Shown: one piece after another, positions 43,675 through 51,390 of the stretch
Layout: the number at the start of each line of letters is the position of its first letter
How positions within the stretch are numbered: the stretch's first letter is position 1
From: JAWRCU01 sp033542235
Lineage (GTDB): Bacteria; Pseudomonadota; Alphaproteobacteria; Rhizobiales; Rhizobiaceae
Length of the DNA stretch: 64,000 nucleotides
Reading direction: 5' to 3'
NCBI RefSeq assembly: GCF_033542235.1
Contig: NZ_JAWRCU010000006.1
Location: forward strand, 186,001 to 250,000
Program-made: the position numbers and the translations under genes
The notes under the pieces: model-generated
Told to the model about the DNA's origin: nothing
Database searches by the model: none
Seen by the model: the letters and a program-made list of their open reading frames with translations, nothing else

Positions 43675-43872
43675 GTGCCAATTGTCAGAGTGGAACTCTT
43701 TCCAGGTCGTGCACCGGACATCAAGGCGGCCATTGCCAAAGAGATCACGCAGGTGCTGCAGACCGTCGCAGGCGTACCGCCGCAAGACACGACGGTGATG
43801 TTCATAGAAGTCGCGCCCTCCGATTGGGCTGTGGCCGGAAAACCCTTCGCTCCCGGCCCACTCAAGGAATAG
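43675..43872 (+). CDS. 4-oxalocrotonate tautomerase-family protein
   Basis: The 65-residue protein starts GTG and, after removal of Met, exposes Pro1 (PIVRVELFPGR), the catalytic base of the tautomerase superfamily. The pattern continues with K.AIAKEITQVLQTVAGVPPQDTTVMF.EV..SDWAVAG. It would tautomerise an enol or enamine to a keto or imine form. It lies 46 bases after the aldehyde dehydrogenase gene and before the Ldh2-type gene, so it fits a pathway with an unsaturated or imine intermediate. Confidence 0.85.
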   Translation: MPIVRVELFPGRAPDIKAAIAKEITQVLQTVAGVPPQDTTVMFIEVAPSDWAVAGKPFAPGPLKE

Positions 43873-43955
43873 CCAGGTATCATGATTTCGACGTTCGCTT
43901 GATTTTGATGTCGCGCCGGAGCGAATTTCGAAATCAAGCGACGCTGGAAATCAAC

Positions 43956-45011
43956 ATGTCGCTGGCATCCTTTCTCGCCATGAGGAGCATGATGGCCCGG
44001 GTTGCAGGAGAGATCAGGCTGATCGCCTTTGACGATCTTGTCGAACTGCTCGCGTGCATTTTTCAAAAGCACGGCGTCAGCGGGCACAACGCCAGAATAT
44101 TGGCGACAAATTGCGCTTCTTGCGAGCGGGACGGCTCGCTGAGCCACGGCATATTTCGAATTCCAGGCTACATCGCGTCGCTTAAAAGCGGCTGGGTCGA
44201 CGGCAAGGCTGTTCCTCGTATTGAAGAGGATGGTTCATCATTTCTCAGAGTGGATGCGATGAACGGTTTTGCGCAGCTCGCTCTCACCGCGGCGACGCCG
44301 TTCATCCATGAGACCGTAGCGAAAAGTGGGGTGGTGGCCGCGGCCATGCGGCGCTCTCACCACTTCAGTGCGCTTTGGCCGGATCTGGAGCCCTTTGCCG
44401 AGAAAGGGCTGGTCGCCATAACGATGGTGACGGGGTTCCTATGCGTCGCCGCTCCCGGCGGCAGGAGGCCTGTCCTCGGCACCAATCCAATCGCATTCGC
44501 CACTCCAGTCGCCGGCAAGCCGCCCTTGATCTTCGATTTTGCGACTAGCGCGATGTCGAATGGCGATTTGAGGCTTGCAGCCAGGGCCGGTCACAAGGTT
44601 CCGAATGGAACCGGAATCGACAGCCATGGCAATTATACCGACGAGCCGGCCGATATCTTGAAAGGTGGGGCATTGCTTCCATTCGGCGGCCACAAGAGCA
44701 CTGCGTTATCTCTCATGGTGGAAATACTTGCTTCCGCTCTGACATGCGGGCTGTTCTCGCACGAAGTGGACTTCTCCAAGCATCCGGGAGCGGAAACGCC
44801 GAATACAGGCCAGATGCTTCTGGTGATAGACCCCGAGCGCGGCGGCAATTCATTTGCGGCGCGGGTCTTGAGCTTGACTGAGAAGATCCGGGCTTCCGGC
44901 GATGTGCGTCTACCTTCGGATCACCGTTACGCAAGGCGTGCCGGAGCAGAAAAGAACGGTATTCCGATCGCGGCAGAGCGGCTGGCGGAACTACGCATGC
45001 TCGCGAGCTAG
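43956..45011 (+). CDS. Ldh2/DpkA-family NAD(P)H-dependent oxidoreductase
   Basis: The protein belongs to the malate/L-lactate/sulfolactate dehydrogenase family (Ldh2), which includes Delta1-piperideine-2-carboxylate/Delta1-pyrroline-2-carboxylate reductases. Family features: catalytic His in LSHGIFRIPGYIASLK, GTNPIAFATP, DFATSAMSNGDL, and LLPFGGHKSTALSLMVE. In a cluster with a proline-racemase-family enzyme, reduction of a cyclic imine (pyrroline-2-carboxylate) to an imino acid is an attractive guess. The start is uncertain: 43956 has GGAA upstream, while 43989/43992 lie just after GAGGAG. The frame is open back to 43824, but that part overlaps the tautomerase gene and has no homology. Confidence 0.85.
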   Translation: MSLASFLAMRSMMARVAGEIRLIAFDDLVELLACIFQKHGVSGHNARILATNCASCERDGSLSHGIFRIPGYIASLKSGWVDGKAVPRIEEDGSSFLRVDAMNGFAQLALTAATPFIHETVAKSGVVAAAMRRSHHFSALWPDLEPFAEKGLVAITMVTGFLCVAAPGGRRPVLGTNPIAFATPVAGKPPLIFDFATSAMSNGDLRLAARAGHKVPNGTGIDSHGNYTDEPADILKGGALLPFGGHKSTALSLMVEILASALTCGLFSHEVDFSKHPGAETPNTGQMLLVIDPERGGNSFAARVLSLTEKIRASGDVRLPSDHRYARRAGAEKNGIPIAAERLAELRMLAS

Positions 45012-45109
45012 AGCAATCCAGGACAGCGCGTAGCGATTTTCCGTCCGGAATTGCATGAGAAATGGTTGGAGCGGGTCGGCGGTTCTATCAAAAGCTGAAC
45101 CGCTCCAAC
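45010..45109. repeat. RIME-like intergenic repeat, copy 2 (inverted relative to copy 1)
   Basis: The stretch beginning AGAGCAATCCAGGACAGCGC and ending AGCTGAACCGCTCC matches the reverse complement of 27166-27278, including the shared GGAATTGC and CGGAAAACCGCTA-type cores. It lies directly after the Ldh2-type gene and before the convergent luxR-type gene and may act as part of a terminator. Confidence 0.6.
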
Positions 45110-45156
45110 GCACGTCGCCATCTCCAGATTCGCTTGTCGCGTTTCAGGCCATTCTT

Positions 45157-46050
45157 TTACGCATGTCTTTGTCCCGAACCGGTGCCTCTGTCGGGAGACA
45201 TGCGTTGATCTGAATGAATATTTCTCGCGGAAAGCGGTTCCTGGCTGTCGATTATATGCGAGCAGAACATCAGGAACATCTGTGCCTGGCTGCTGATGCC
45301 CAGCTTTTCATAGATGTTCCTGCGATGGACCTTCGCCGTTCCCTCGGCAATGTCGAGGTTATGCGCAACCGAAAGTGTCGAATGTCCCCGCAAAAGCAGG
45401 CTGACGATGGTTTGCTCGCGTGGCGAGAGCTTGTCCTTTGCAAAAGTTGCGAATGCTTTGTCCAGCGTCGAGGCAGGCGGCTCGACATCCGACTGGCGTG
45501 CCTGCGACACGTGTGACTGCCAATGAGAACTCATCGTCTCCAGCACTACAGGCGCCACGACCTTGAGGTTCCCGAATTCTGCGTCGTCAAATGGGGAAAC
45601 TCTCTTCGTTCTCATCAGCGAAAGGACTAGGTAGAGGTCTTCGGCCGGCCTGGCCATGTAGACGATCTCTTCCGCCAGAGATCCCTTTTCGTCGGAGACA
45701 CAGGGATGGAAGTCGGCAGAATTGTAGAAGTCGCTCGAAAAATAATCGTCTGGCGCGAGTTCGGAAAGACGAAAGAGTCCCGGCTTCACGCCTGCGCAGC
45801 AGGCTGAATACACCGCATCGAGCAGGTAGGTTCCGGTTAGGAAATTCTCGATGACGCGAGGCGGCACGAATTCATCAAGGTTGCCGTAGAGCAAAAGAGG
45901 AGCCCTGTTCGGTATGAATATGGTGACCGTGTAAATCTCAAAGGGTGCTAGTTCCTGAAGCGCTTGAATCAGCTTACCTGGATATTCCTCAAGGCGAACT
46001 GTTGTGAACAACCGATTTGCGAAGTCGATCGCTTCCGCAGCTCCGATCAT
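45157..46050 (-). CDS. LuxR-family transcriptional regulator
   Basis: The 297-residue protein has a C-terminal LuxR/FixJ-type helix-turn-helix (LSPREQTIVSLLLRGHSTLSVAHNLDIAEGTAKVHRRNIYEKLGISSQAQMF at about 205-260). An N-terminal ~190-residue sensor region has no recognisable quorum-sensing or response-regulator signature. The ATG at 46050 begins MIGAAEAIDFANRLF; a longer frame to 46266 lacks support. The palindromic motif 122-139 bases upstream is shared with the aldehyde dehydrogenase promoter, so it probably controls both itself and the ALDH-tautomerase-Ldh2 genes, adding a second regulator to the cluster. Confidence 0.88.
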   Translation of the reverse strand: MIGAAEAIDFANRLFTTVRLEEYPGKLIQALQELAPFEIYTVTIFIPNRAPLLLYGNLDEFVPPRVIENFLTGTYLLDAVYSACCAGVKPGLFRLSELAPDDYFSSDFYNSADFHPCVSDEKGSLAEEIVYMARPAEDLYLVLSLMRTKRVSPFDDAEFGNLKVVAPVVLETMSSHWQSHVSQARQSDVEPPASTLDKAFATFAKDKLSPREQTIVSLLLRGHSTLSVAHNLDIAEGTAKVHRRNIYEKLGISSQAQMFLMFCSHIIDSQEPLSARNIHSDQRMSPDRGTGSGQRHA

Positions 46051-46171
46051 CAATATCTGCCCTACCTCCCGCCGCCCTCGCACCGCTCTCATCTGCTTCG
46101 TGGCTTGGAGCGCCACCCTTTGACAATGAAAGCTGGCTGCACACCTGTCTCGCTTATGCGCTCGTCCCCCA

Positions 46172-46189
46172 ATATGCCAAAGTGGGCAT
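46172..46189. promoter_or_regulatory. TATGCC-N6-GGCATA palindrome upstream of luxR-type gene
   Basis: ATATGCCAAAGTGGGCAT, with the next bases completing the perfect palindrome TATGCC (46173-46178) and GGCATA (46185-46190). It matches 42015-42032 in 16 of 18 positions. It lies 122 bases upstream of the regulator start. Confidence 0.58.
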
Positions 46190-46190
46190 A

Positions 46191-46660
46191 CTGCCGCATC
46201 CGCGTCGTAGGTTAACGAAACCAAGGGGGAAGTAGGCTTGAACTTCCGCGGATCGAGCTGATCCATGATCTGTGTGCATCGCAGGTACCTGACGTGCCGG
46301 CATCGCCATATCGAGGACTTGCTGCAGGCGTTGGACTTCGCCGAGGAGATCGAGGAGATGTCTGACGCTGGTCTGTGCTCCCCTAGAGCCGACCAAGAAA
46401 AAGTGCCCGCCCGGCATCGACCGCGTCAGCCGGTGCGGAGCGCGAACCATGGGGTCGCGAAGGTTTCTCCATCGCCGTTGGACATTGCCGACAGCGCCTC
46501 TTTCGATAACCGGTTGTTGACCAGGCCTTTCACCGTGATGCTGGCGCGCTGGCGCCCGGCGAACGCCTGCCCGCGAGCTCGGACCTCGCAACCCGCTTCG
46601 GCGTCAATCTGCACACGGCGTGCGAGCGAAGTCGTCAATGTGGATGAACAGGCACGCCGA
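46191..46660. other. Decayed region with a thioesterase-like scrap
   Basis: No intact gene is visible. A minus-strand stretch near 46455-46340 reads APHRLTRSMPGGHFFLVG, followed by VRHLLDLLGEVQ, which resembles the C-terminal part of type II thioesterases (PGGHFFL motif), but neither end is intact and the match is short. The rest is not recognisable. Confidence 0.3.
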
Positions 46661-47053
46661 TCATCTTCGGCCAGACCGGCTTCTGCATGAGCCATGTCGG
46701 TAGCAGTCTTCTCGACCTTGACCGTGCGTGCCGCGGGCGATGCGCAACCGGCCCCATTTGCCCATCGCTGCCATGCCTGCGGTCTTCACCGCATGGTCGA
46801 GTTGAACGACGCCGGAGGCGATCCGCTCGACGAAATGGCGTCCGGCCTCGGTCAAGCGGACGCCACGCGCATGGCGCTCGAACAGGAGGATGCCAACGTC
46901 TTCTTCCAGCGCCTTCACGCGGGCGCTGACGCTGGATTGCGCCGCGCCGAGCGCACTGGCGGCGTGACGGAAGTTGAGATATTCGGCGACGGCGAGCGTC
47001 TGGATCAGCGATGCGAGGGGATGCGCGATCCGAGCGCAGTCGGCACTCCCCAT
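46661..47053 (-). pseudogene. LysR-family regulator remnant (DNA-binding domain only)
   Basis: The frame encodes the complete LysR helix-turn-helix (AEYLNFRHAASALGAAQSSVSARVKALEEDVGILLFERHARGVRLTEAGRHFVERI) and the start of the linker helix. After about residue 95 the sequence becomes low-complexity arginine-rich and no effector domain of ~200 residues follows, so the gene is truncated by a frameshift or deletion. It lies just downstream of the FMN reductase gene on the same strand. Confidence 0.75.
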
Positions 47054-47095
47054 GGGCGATCATTCATTGGTGCTGATCGCCGCCGCCGCATTTTG

Positions 47096-47698
47096 CTATC
47101 CGGCGTCTGGAACGGACGTTGCGCCGTCATTGCGCGCAACGTGCAAAGCGCGTGCCCACCAGCTCAAATCTCGAAGCATGGACAAGGCGCTGGTATTCAG
47201 GAAATGGAAGTCCTCGATCTGCCGCTCGGCGTTCAAGACCGCGAGATATTGTTCCATCGCGATGTGAACCGCGTTGCGCAGCGGGGCGAGCTGGAGTTCG
47301 ATGCAAATAAGGCGAAGTTGCTCGATTGCACGGGCGGCACCCACGCCCCCATAACCAAGGAACGCGGCGGGCTTCCGATTAAATTCCTGATAGGCATAAT
47401 CCAGAGCGTTTTTCAGCACGGCCGGAATACTGCGGTTGTATTCGGCGGTGACGAAGATGAACCCGTCCATCTTCGCAATGCGCGCGGCCCAGCGCCGTGC
47501 CGCCTCGCATCGTGGCGGTGCATATGCAGGCGCAGTTTGCTCGTCGAAGAATGGCATCGGGAACGCGCGCAGGTCGAGCAGTTCCGCGCTTAGCTCGGGG
47601 TGGTTTTCGATCTGTTTCAGCAGCCATTGGGTGGGCTTGTCGGCAAAGCGATTTTCGCGGGTAGTGCTAATCACGATGCCGATGCGAATTTGCGACAT
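47096..47698 (-). CDS. NADPH-dependent FMN reductase-family protein
   Basis: The 200-residue flavodoxin-like protein begins MSQIRIGIVISTTRENRFADKP, the FMN phosphate-binding loop (S-T-T-R-x-x-R), and has FIFVTAEYNRSIPAVLKNALDYAY, the conserved EYN..IP..LKNA.D motif of the family. It reduces FMN, quinones or azo compounds with NAD(P)H in the cytoplasm. A strong AAGGAA ribosome site precedes the ATG. It follows the MFS gene by 15 bases on the same strand and is probably co-transcribed with it and regulated by the divergent LysR protein. Confidence 0.9.
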   Translation of the reverse strand: MSQIRIGIVISTTRENRFADKPTQWLLKQIENHPELSAELLDLRAFPMPFFDEQTAPAYAPPRCEAARRWAARIAKMDGFIFVTAEYNRSIPAVLKNALDYAYQEFNRKPAAFLGYGGVGAARAIEQLRLICIELQLAPLRNAVHIAMEQYLAVLNAERQIEDFHFLNTSALSMLRDLSWWARALHVARNDGATSVPDAG

Positions 47699-47713
47699 GA
47701 AAGGTTCCTTCTT

Positions 47714-48958
47714 TTAGGCAGAGTTTTGGCCACGCTTGGCTCGAAATTGGCCAAGCAGCAGGACAAGCGCGACAGCAACCGCTGCGATGGACGTGCCCAA
47801 GAAAACGGTGCCGGCAACGCTGGCGGCGACGCTCGCGCTGACTGGAGCCACAAACTGCCCGATGAACAGGGCGCTCGCCACGCCACCGGAGAACCGTCCG
47901 TGCTTGCTGACAGGGGTGCTTGCGAGGACCAGCCCGTTCACGGTCGGCAACAACAAACCCGTGGACGCACCGGCAACCGCCATCCCAGCTAGAATGGCCC
48001 CGTAGTTGCCGCCCACGGCAAGGAGCTGACCTATCCCAATCAGGATAAACGCGACGGTGATGATCGACAGCGGCGTCATACGCCGGTGAATCCGGCTGTA
48101 GAGGGTTGCGGAAATACCGCCGCAAAGCGTGCAGAGCGATAGCGCGTAGCCAGTCAGTGCCGGATCGATGAAACCGTGGTGCGCCAGATGAAAAGGCAGT
48201 TGCACCGGAATGACGTAGAACAGGATCATTCCCACGAACGCGCTAGTATATGCCATCGTCACCTGCGCCCACTCGACACCCTCCGCTCCCGCCGGTTTGT
48301 CAGCCACAGGTTGCTTGTGGACTGCACGCGGCAAGAACAGCAGAAAGAGAGGCAATAGCGGCAAAGAAAGGAGATAAGTGGCGAATGGCAGTCGCCAGCT
48401 CGTTGCCGCAACCAATCCTCCGAGCATCAGGAACATCATCCCGCCGAACGAAGAAGCAGCTCCCTGCAATCCGACGACATGATGACGTTTATCGTCTTGA
48501 TAGAGGCCACCCACCAGCGCCAGCGCGCCCGTGCTGATGCCTGCAATCGCCAATCCGAGCACGGCACGGCTGGCGAGAAGAACCGGAAGATTCAAAGCGT
48601 ATAAACCGGCCGAACCGGCAAGTGCGAAAAGCGCGGCGCAAAACACAAGGACAGTCCGCGCGCCGATCCGGTCGACAATCGCACCGACCGGAGCGGCGGC
48701 GACAGCAATCACCAAGGCCGGCAACGTCAATCCTATCTGGGCTAAGAACTGGGCATTGGGCGTATCCGCGAACGTCTCGGCCATGCCTGGAAGGGATGGA
48801 GTAATGGCGGTCGCTGCCATGGCTGTGAGGCAGCTTGCGCCCAGCAGGGCTACGAGGGTTCCCGTGCCTTGTGGAGTTGATGTTGGCTTGCCGCTTCTAT
48901 CAGCAGGAAAGTCTTCTGACGCCACGTGACCCTGTCCAACATGCGAATGGTCATTCAT
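47714..48958 (-). CDS. MFS efflux transporter
   Basis: The 414-residue protein has about 12 spans and the MFS motif GAIVDRIGARTV between spans 2 and 3. The pattern TAMAATAITPSLPGMAETF in the first span is typical of drug/metabolite exporters with conserved proton-coupling residues (motif C-like G.AISTGALALVGGLY). The ATG at 48958 is chosen because the upstream part of the frame overlaps the divergent LysR gene region. Divergent pairing with a LysR regulator and coupling with an FMN reductase suggest a response to a quinone-like or aromatic toxic compound. Confidence 0.88.
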   Translation of the reverse strand: MNDHSHVGQGHVASEDFPADRSGKPTSTPQGTGTLVALLGASCLTAMAATAITPSLPGMAETFADTPNAQFLAQIGLTLPALVIAVAAAPVGAIVDRIGARTVLVFCAALFALAGSAGLYALNLPVLLASRAVLGLAIAGISTGALALVGGLYQDDKRHHVVGLQGAASSFGGMMFLMLGGLVAATSWRLPFATYLLSLPLLPLFLLFLPRAVHKQPVADKPAGAEGVEWAQVTMAYTSAFVGMILFYVIPVQLPFHLAHHGFIDPALTGYALSLCTLCGGISATLYSRIHRRMTPLSIITVAFILIGIGQLLAVGGNYGAILAGMAVAGASTGLLLPTVNGLVLASTPVSKHGRFSGGVASALFIGQFVAPVSASVAASVAGTVFLGTSIAAVAVALVLLLGQFRAKRGQNSA

Positions 48959-49039
48959 GGATATTTGTGTAAGATGGGAAACAATGACCCTGTAGGCGGC
49001 AAAACGTGGACTGACTGTCTCAATCTGTGGACAACGGTA

Positions 49040-49951
49040 ATGAAGCTCAATGACCTCCATTTCTTCGTCCAAGTGGTGGATCACGGAGGTTTCGCGTCTG
49101 CGTCACGCAAGCTCGGCATCCCAAAATCGAGCATCAGCAAGCGGGTTGCGGCGCTTGAAGAAGACCTCGGCGTCCGGCTTATTCACCGCACGACCCGCCA
49201 GTTCGTGATTACGGATACGGGAGAGGATTTCTATCAGCACGCCAAGGCGGCGCTGATAGAAGCGGATGCTGCCGAGGAAGCGGTCAAACGCCGATTGGGC
49301 GAACCTCGTGGTCTTGTGCGGGTCACCGCTTCGGCGGCGACGGTGCAGATGGCTCTAGCCGATCTGGTGACAGAGTTGTCCAGAGTTCATCCAAAAATCC
49401 AGATCGGTCTTGTCACAACCAATCGCTATGTGGATTTGGTGCATGAGAACATTGATATCGCGATCCGCGCGCATCGCGAGACGCTGCCCGACTCCGAATA
49501 TGTGCAGCGCCGCCTCGGCTTTTCGCCTAACTATCTTGTCGCCTCGCCTGACTATCTCGCAAAGCATGGTGCGCCAACAGAACCGGGACACCTCAAGGGC
49601 CATTTCGGAATCTTTGTCGAGAGCATACGCAACAATCTTCGATGGCAACTTAGAAATGCAAACGGCGTGTCAGTCGACGTCCTACCCTTTCCAAAACTGT
49701 TCTCGGATGATCCACATACGACACTGAAGGCATCCCTTGCCGGTGTAGCTATTGCCAATCTTCCAGATGGACTTGGTTGGCCCCACATCCAGACGGGTCA
49801 GCTTGTTCGTCTCCTGCCGGATTGGAGTGCCGGCGGGTCGATGACAACAATCCTGGTGCCGCATCGTCGCGGACAACTGCCGTCCGTTCGGGCGGTGGTC
49901 GAGTTCATCGCTGAACGCATGCCGGTGACGATGCGGTTTGTGCCCGCGTGA
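49040..49951 (+). CDS. LysR-family transcriptional regulator
   Basis: The 303-residue protein begins MKLNDLHFFVQVVDHGGFASASRKLGIPKSSISKRVAALEEDLGVRLIHRTTRQF, a LysR DNA-binding domain, followed by an effector domain from ~90 to 295 (GLVRVTASAATVQ, IQIGLVTTNRYVDLVHENIDIAIRAH). It is divergent from the MFS gene with 81 bases between the starts and likely regulates the MFS-FMN reductase pair. The upstream ATG at 48926 would overlap the MFS coding region and is rejected. Confidence 0.92.
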   Translation: MKLNDLHFFVQVVDHGGFASASRKLGIPKSSISKRVAALEEDLGVRLIHRTTRQFVITDTGEDFYQHAKAALIEADAAEEAVKRRLGEPRGLVRVTASAATVQMALADLVTELSRVHPKIQIGLVTTNRYVDLVHENIDIAIRAHRETLPDSEYVQRRLGFSPNYLVASPDYLAKHGAPTEPGHLKGHFGIFVESIRNNLRWQLRNANGVSVDVLPFPKLFSDDPHTTLKASLAGVAIANLPDGLGWPHIQTGQLVRLLPDWSAGGSMTTILVPHRRGQLPSVRAVVEFIAERMPVTMRFVPA

Positions 49952-50408
49952 AAACGGATGGATGGCAGCGGCCACTTTCGGCACCGTGCGGGAGGAATTA
50001 TCGCAAATCAGGCGTTTGCATATGGACGAATTGATGGGCGCGTCCATCGCACCGGAAGATGTCGGAGACATCGTCAACGGGCCGCAGCAAGCCTTTCCGC
50101 GTTTCGATGCGCATGAGGCGGCCATCCGCGCTTCACTGCACTCGCGCACCGGGCGCGACATGCGCACCGGCATGGTCGCCAGCCGGCGCCTGCGCTTTGC
50201 TGGGGCGCTCGCCCCCGTCCTTTCCGACCTATCGCCAGCTGAGGTCCGGAGGGTCGAGGCGCTGGCGCACCTGCTCTACTCGGCCTCCGCCTGGGAGGTT
50301 CTGAAGGATTATGGCGGTCTCACCGGAGCCCAAGCCGGAGAGGCCGCCTCTTGGGCGCTCAATACGATTCTGTCCGCGGTCGCTCCGGGTTCATTGCCGC
50401 GGACATAA
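49938..50408 (+). pseudogene. TetR-family regulator fragment (ligand domain without DNA-binding domain)
   Basis: The ~156-residue frame resembles the C-terminal helical part of a TetR-type regulator (AIRASLHSRTGRDMRTGMVASRRLRF, AEVRRVEALAHLLYSASAWEVLKDYGGLTGAQAGEAASWALNTILSAV), but the helix-turn-helix that should precede it is missing; the frame instead begins inside the end of the LysR gene. It probably once regulated the cupin gene that follows by 16 bases. Confidence 0.6.
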
Positions 50409-50424
50409 TATCAAGACAAGGAGA

Positions 50425-50883
50425 ATGGCCGTGAGCATACACGTTACCACCATGCAACAAGGCGAGACGCGCTGGGTCGTCGGCGACCGCATACGCTTTC
50501 TGGGCGGTCTTGCGGGATCGAACCTCGAAGTTATCGAGGTGGAGATACCACCGGGTTCCGGCACACCGCCGCACAGCCACGCCTCGCCGGAACTCTTCTA
50601 TGTGATCGACGGCGAGGTCATGATCCGGCACTTCGCTGCCGGCAAGCCGCCGACGGCAGTCTCGGCTGGAGCGGGAACTTCAGTGCGCATCGACGGCCAC
50701 GCGCCGCACAACTACTCAAACGAGAGCGGCAAGCCTGCGCGCATGCTGGTGCTTATCGAGCCGTCGATGACCGCCTTCTTTCGGGAGATCGGAACGGCCG
50801 AGCCCCAGGCTACGCCGGATTTCGCCCGCGTCGGCGCGGCCATGCGGCGCCATGGCATCGAAGCCCTTCAAATGGCTTCCTGA
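50425..50883 (+). CDS. Cupin-domain protein
   Basis: The 152-residue protein has a single cupin barrel: motif 1 G(T)PPHSHASPELFYVIDGE (~40-58), with two His and one Glu as likely metal ligands, and motif 2 around DGHAPHNYSNESGKPAR (~85-100). Such proteins are dioxygenases, isomerases or ligand-binding regulators; no reaction can be assigned. ATG at 50425 has AAGGAG at ideal spacing; a longer frame from 50311 overlaps the TetR remnant. A hairpin terminator follows 80 bases downstream. Confidence 0.85.
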   Translation: MAVSIHVTTMQQGETRWVVGDRIRFLGGLAGSNLEVIEVEIPPGSGTPPHSHASPELFYVIDGEVMIRHFAAGKPPTAVSAGAGTSVRIDGHAPHNYSNESGKPARMLVLIEPSMTAFFREIGTAEPQATPDFARVGAAMRRHGIEALQMAS

Positions 50884-50964
50884 CGCACTGGCCGCTCTCA
50901 CTTCCTTTTCAGTGGGAATAGAGCACAACTTCGCTAAGCAGCTACCCTAGGCTGCTCGAAAATG

Positions 50965-50994
50965 CGTCCCGCCGCCCCGGCGGGACGGCCTTTT
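50965..50994 (+). terminator. Rho-independent terminator downstream of the cupin gene
   Basis: CGTCCCGCC, a five-base loop, then GGCGGGACG form a perfect 9-bp GC-rich stem at 50965-50987, followed by GCC and TTTT. It would end plus-strand transcription of the cupin gene. Confidence 0.7.
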
Positions 50995-51390
50995 CTGCAA
51001 GCCACGGCCGCGCGCCGGGAACACTGAGAGAGAGCTCGACCGGTTTGGGGCCGCAGTGCGACGTTCGCTGCGTCCAAGCCGAGGTCCGGAGTCGGCGCAA
51101 AAGCGGCCATTCAGTATGCTCAAAAGAAGGGTTGCGTTTGGATCGAACGCCGCGTTCCGGCAAGGGTTCAAGATAGCCGCCGTGCGCCTCCGGCAAGCAC
51201 TCGGTTGCGCCATTTCCAGCCCTACGCGGACGCGAGTGCAAAGGCCGTATCGCTCGACTGATGCGGACTTTGCAACCGATCGAGGACCAAGTCATGACCC
51301 GCTGCGCGAAAGCGGCGAGAGCAAATAGTTAGCCGAGCTTGTGCTGCAGCATCTTCGGATCGACTAAGATATGCCGCCTAGCGGTGGGCT
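50995..51390. other. Intergenic stretch without recognisable gene
   Basis: No convincing coding pattern on either strand. Frames that are open here have arginine- and serine-rich composition typical of antisense or random GC-rich sequence. Confidence 0.5.

Noticed and set aside
50947..51213. Minus-strand 88-residue frame in the gap after the cupin gene
   Set aside because: Arg/Ser-rich, overlaps the terminator hairpin, and shows no conserved pattern.
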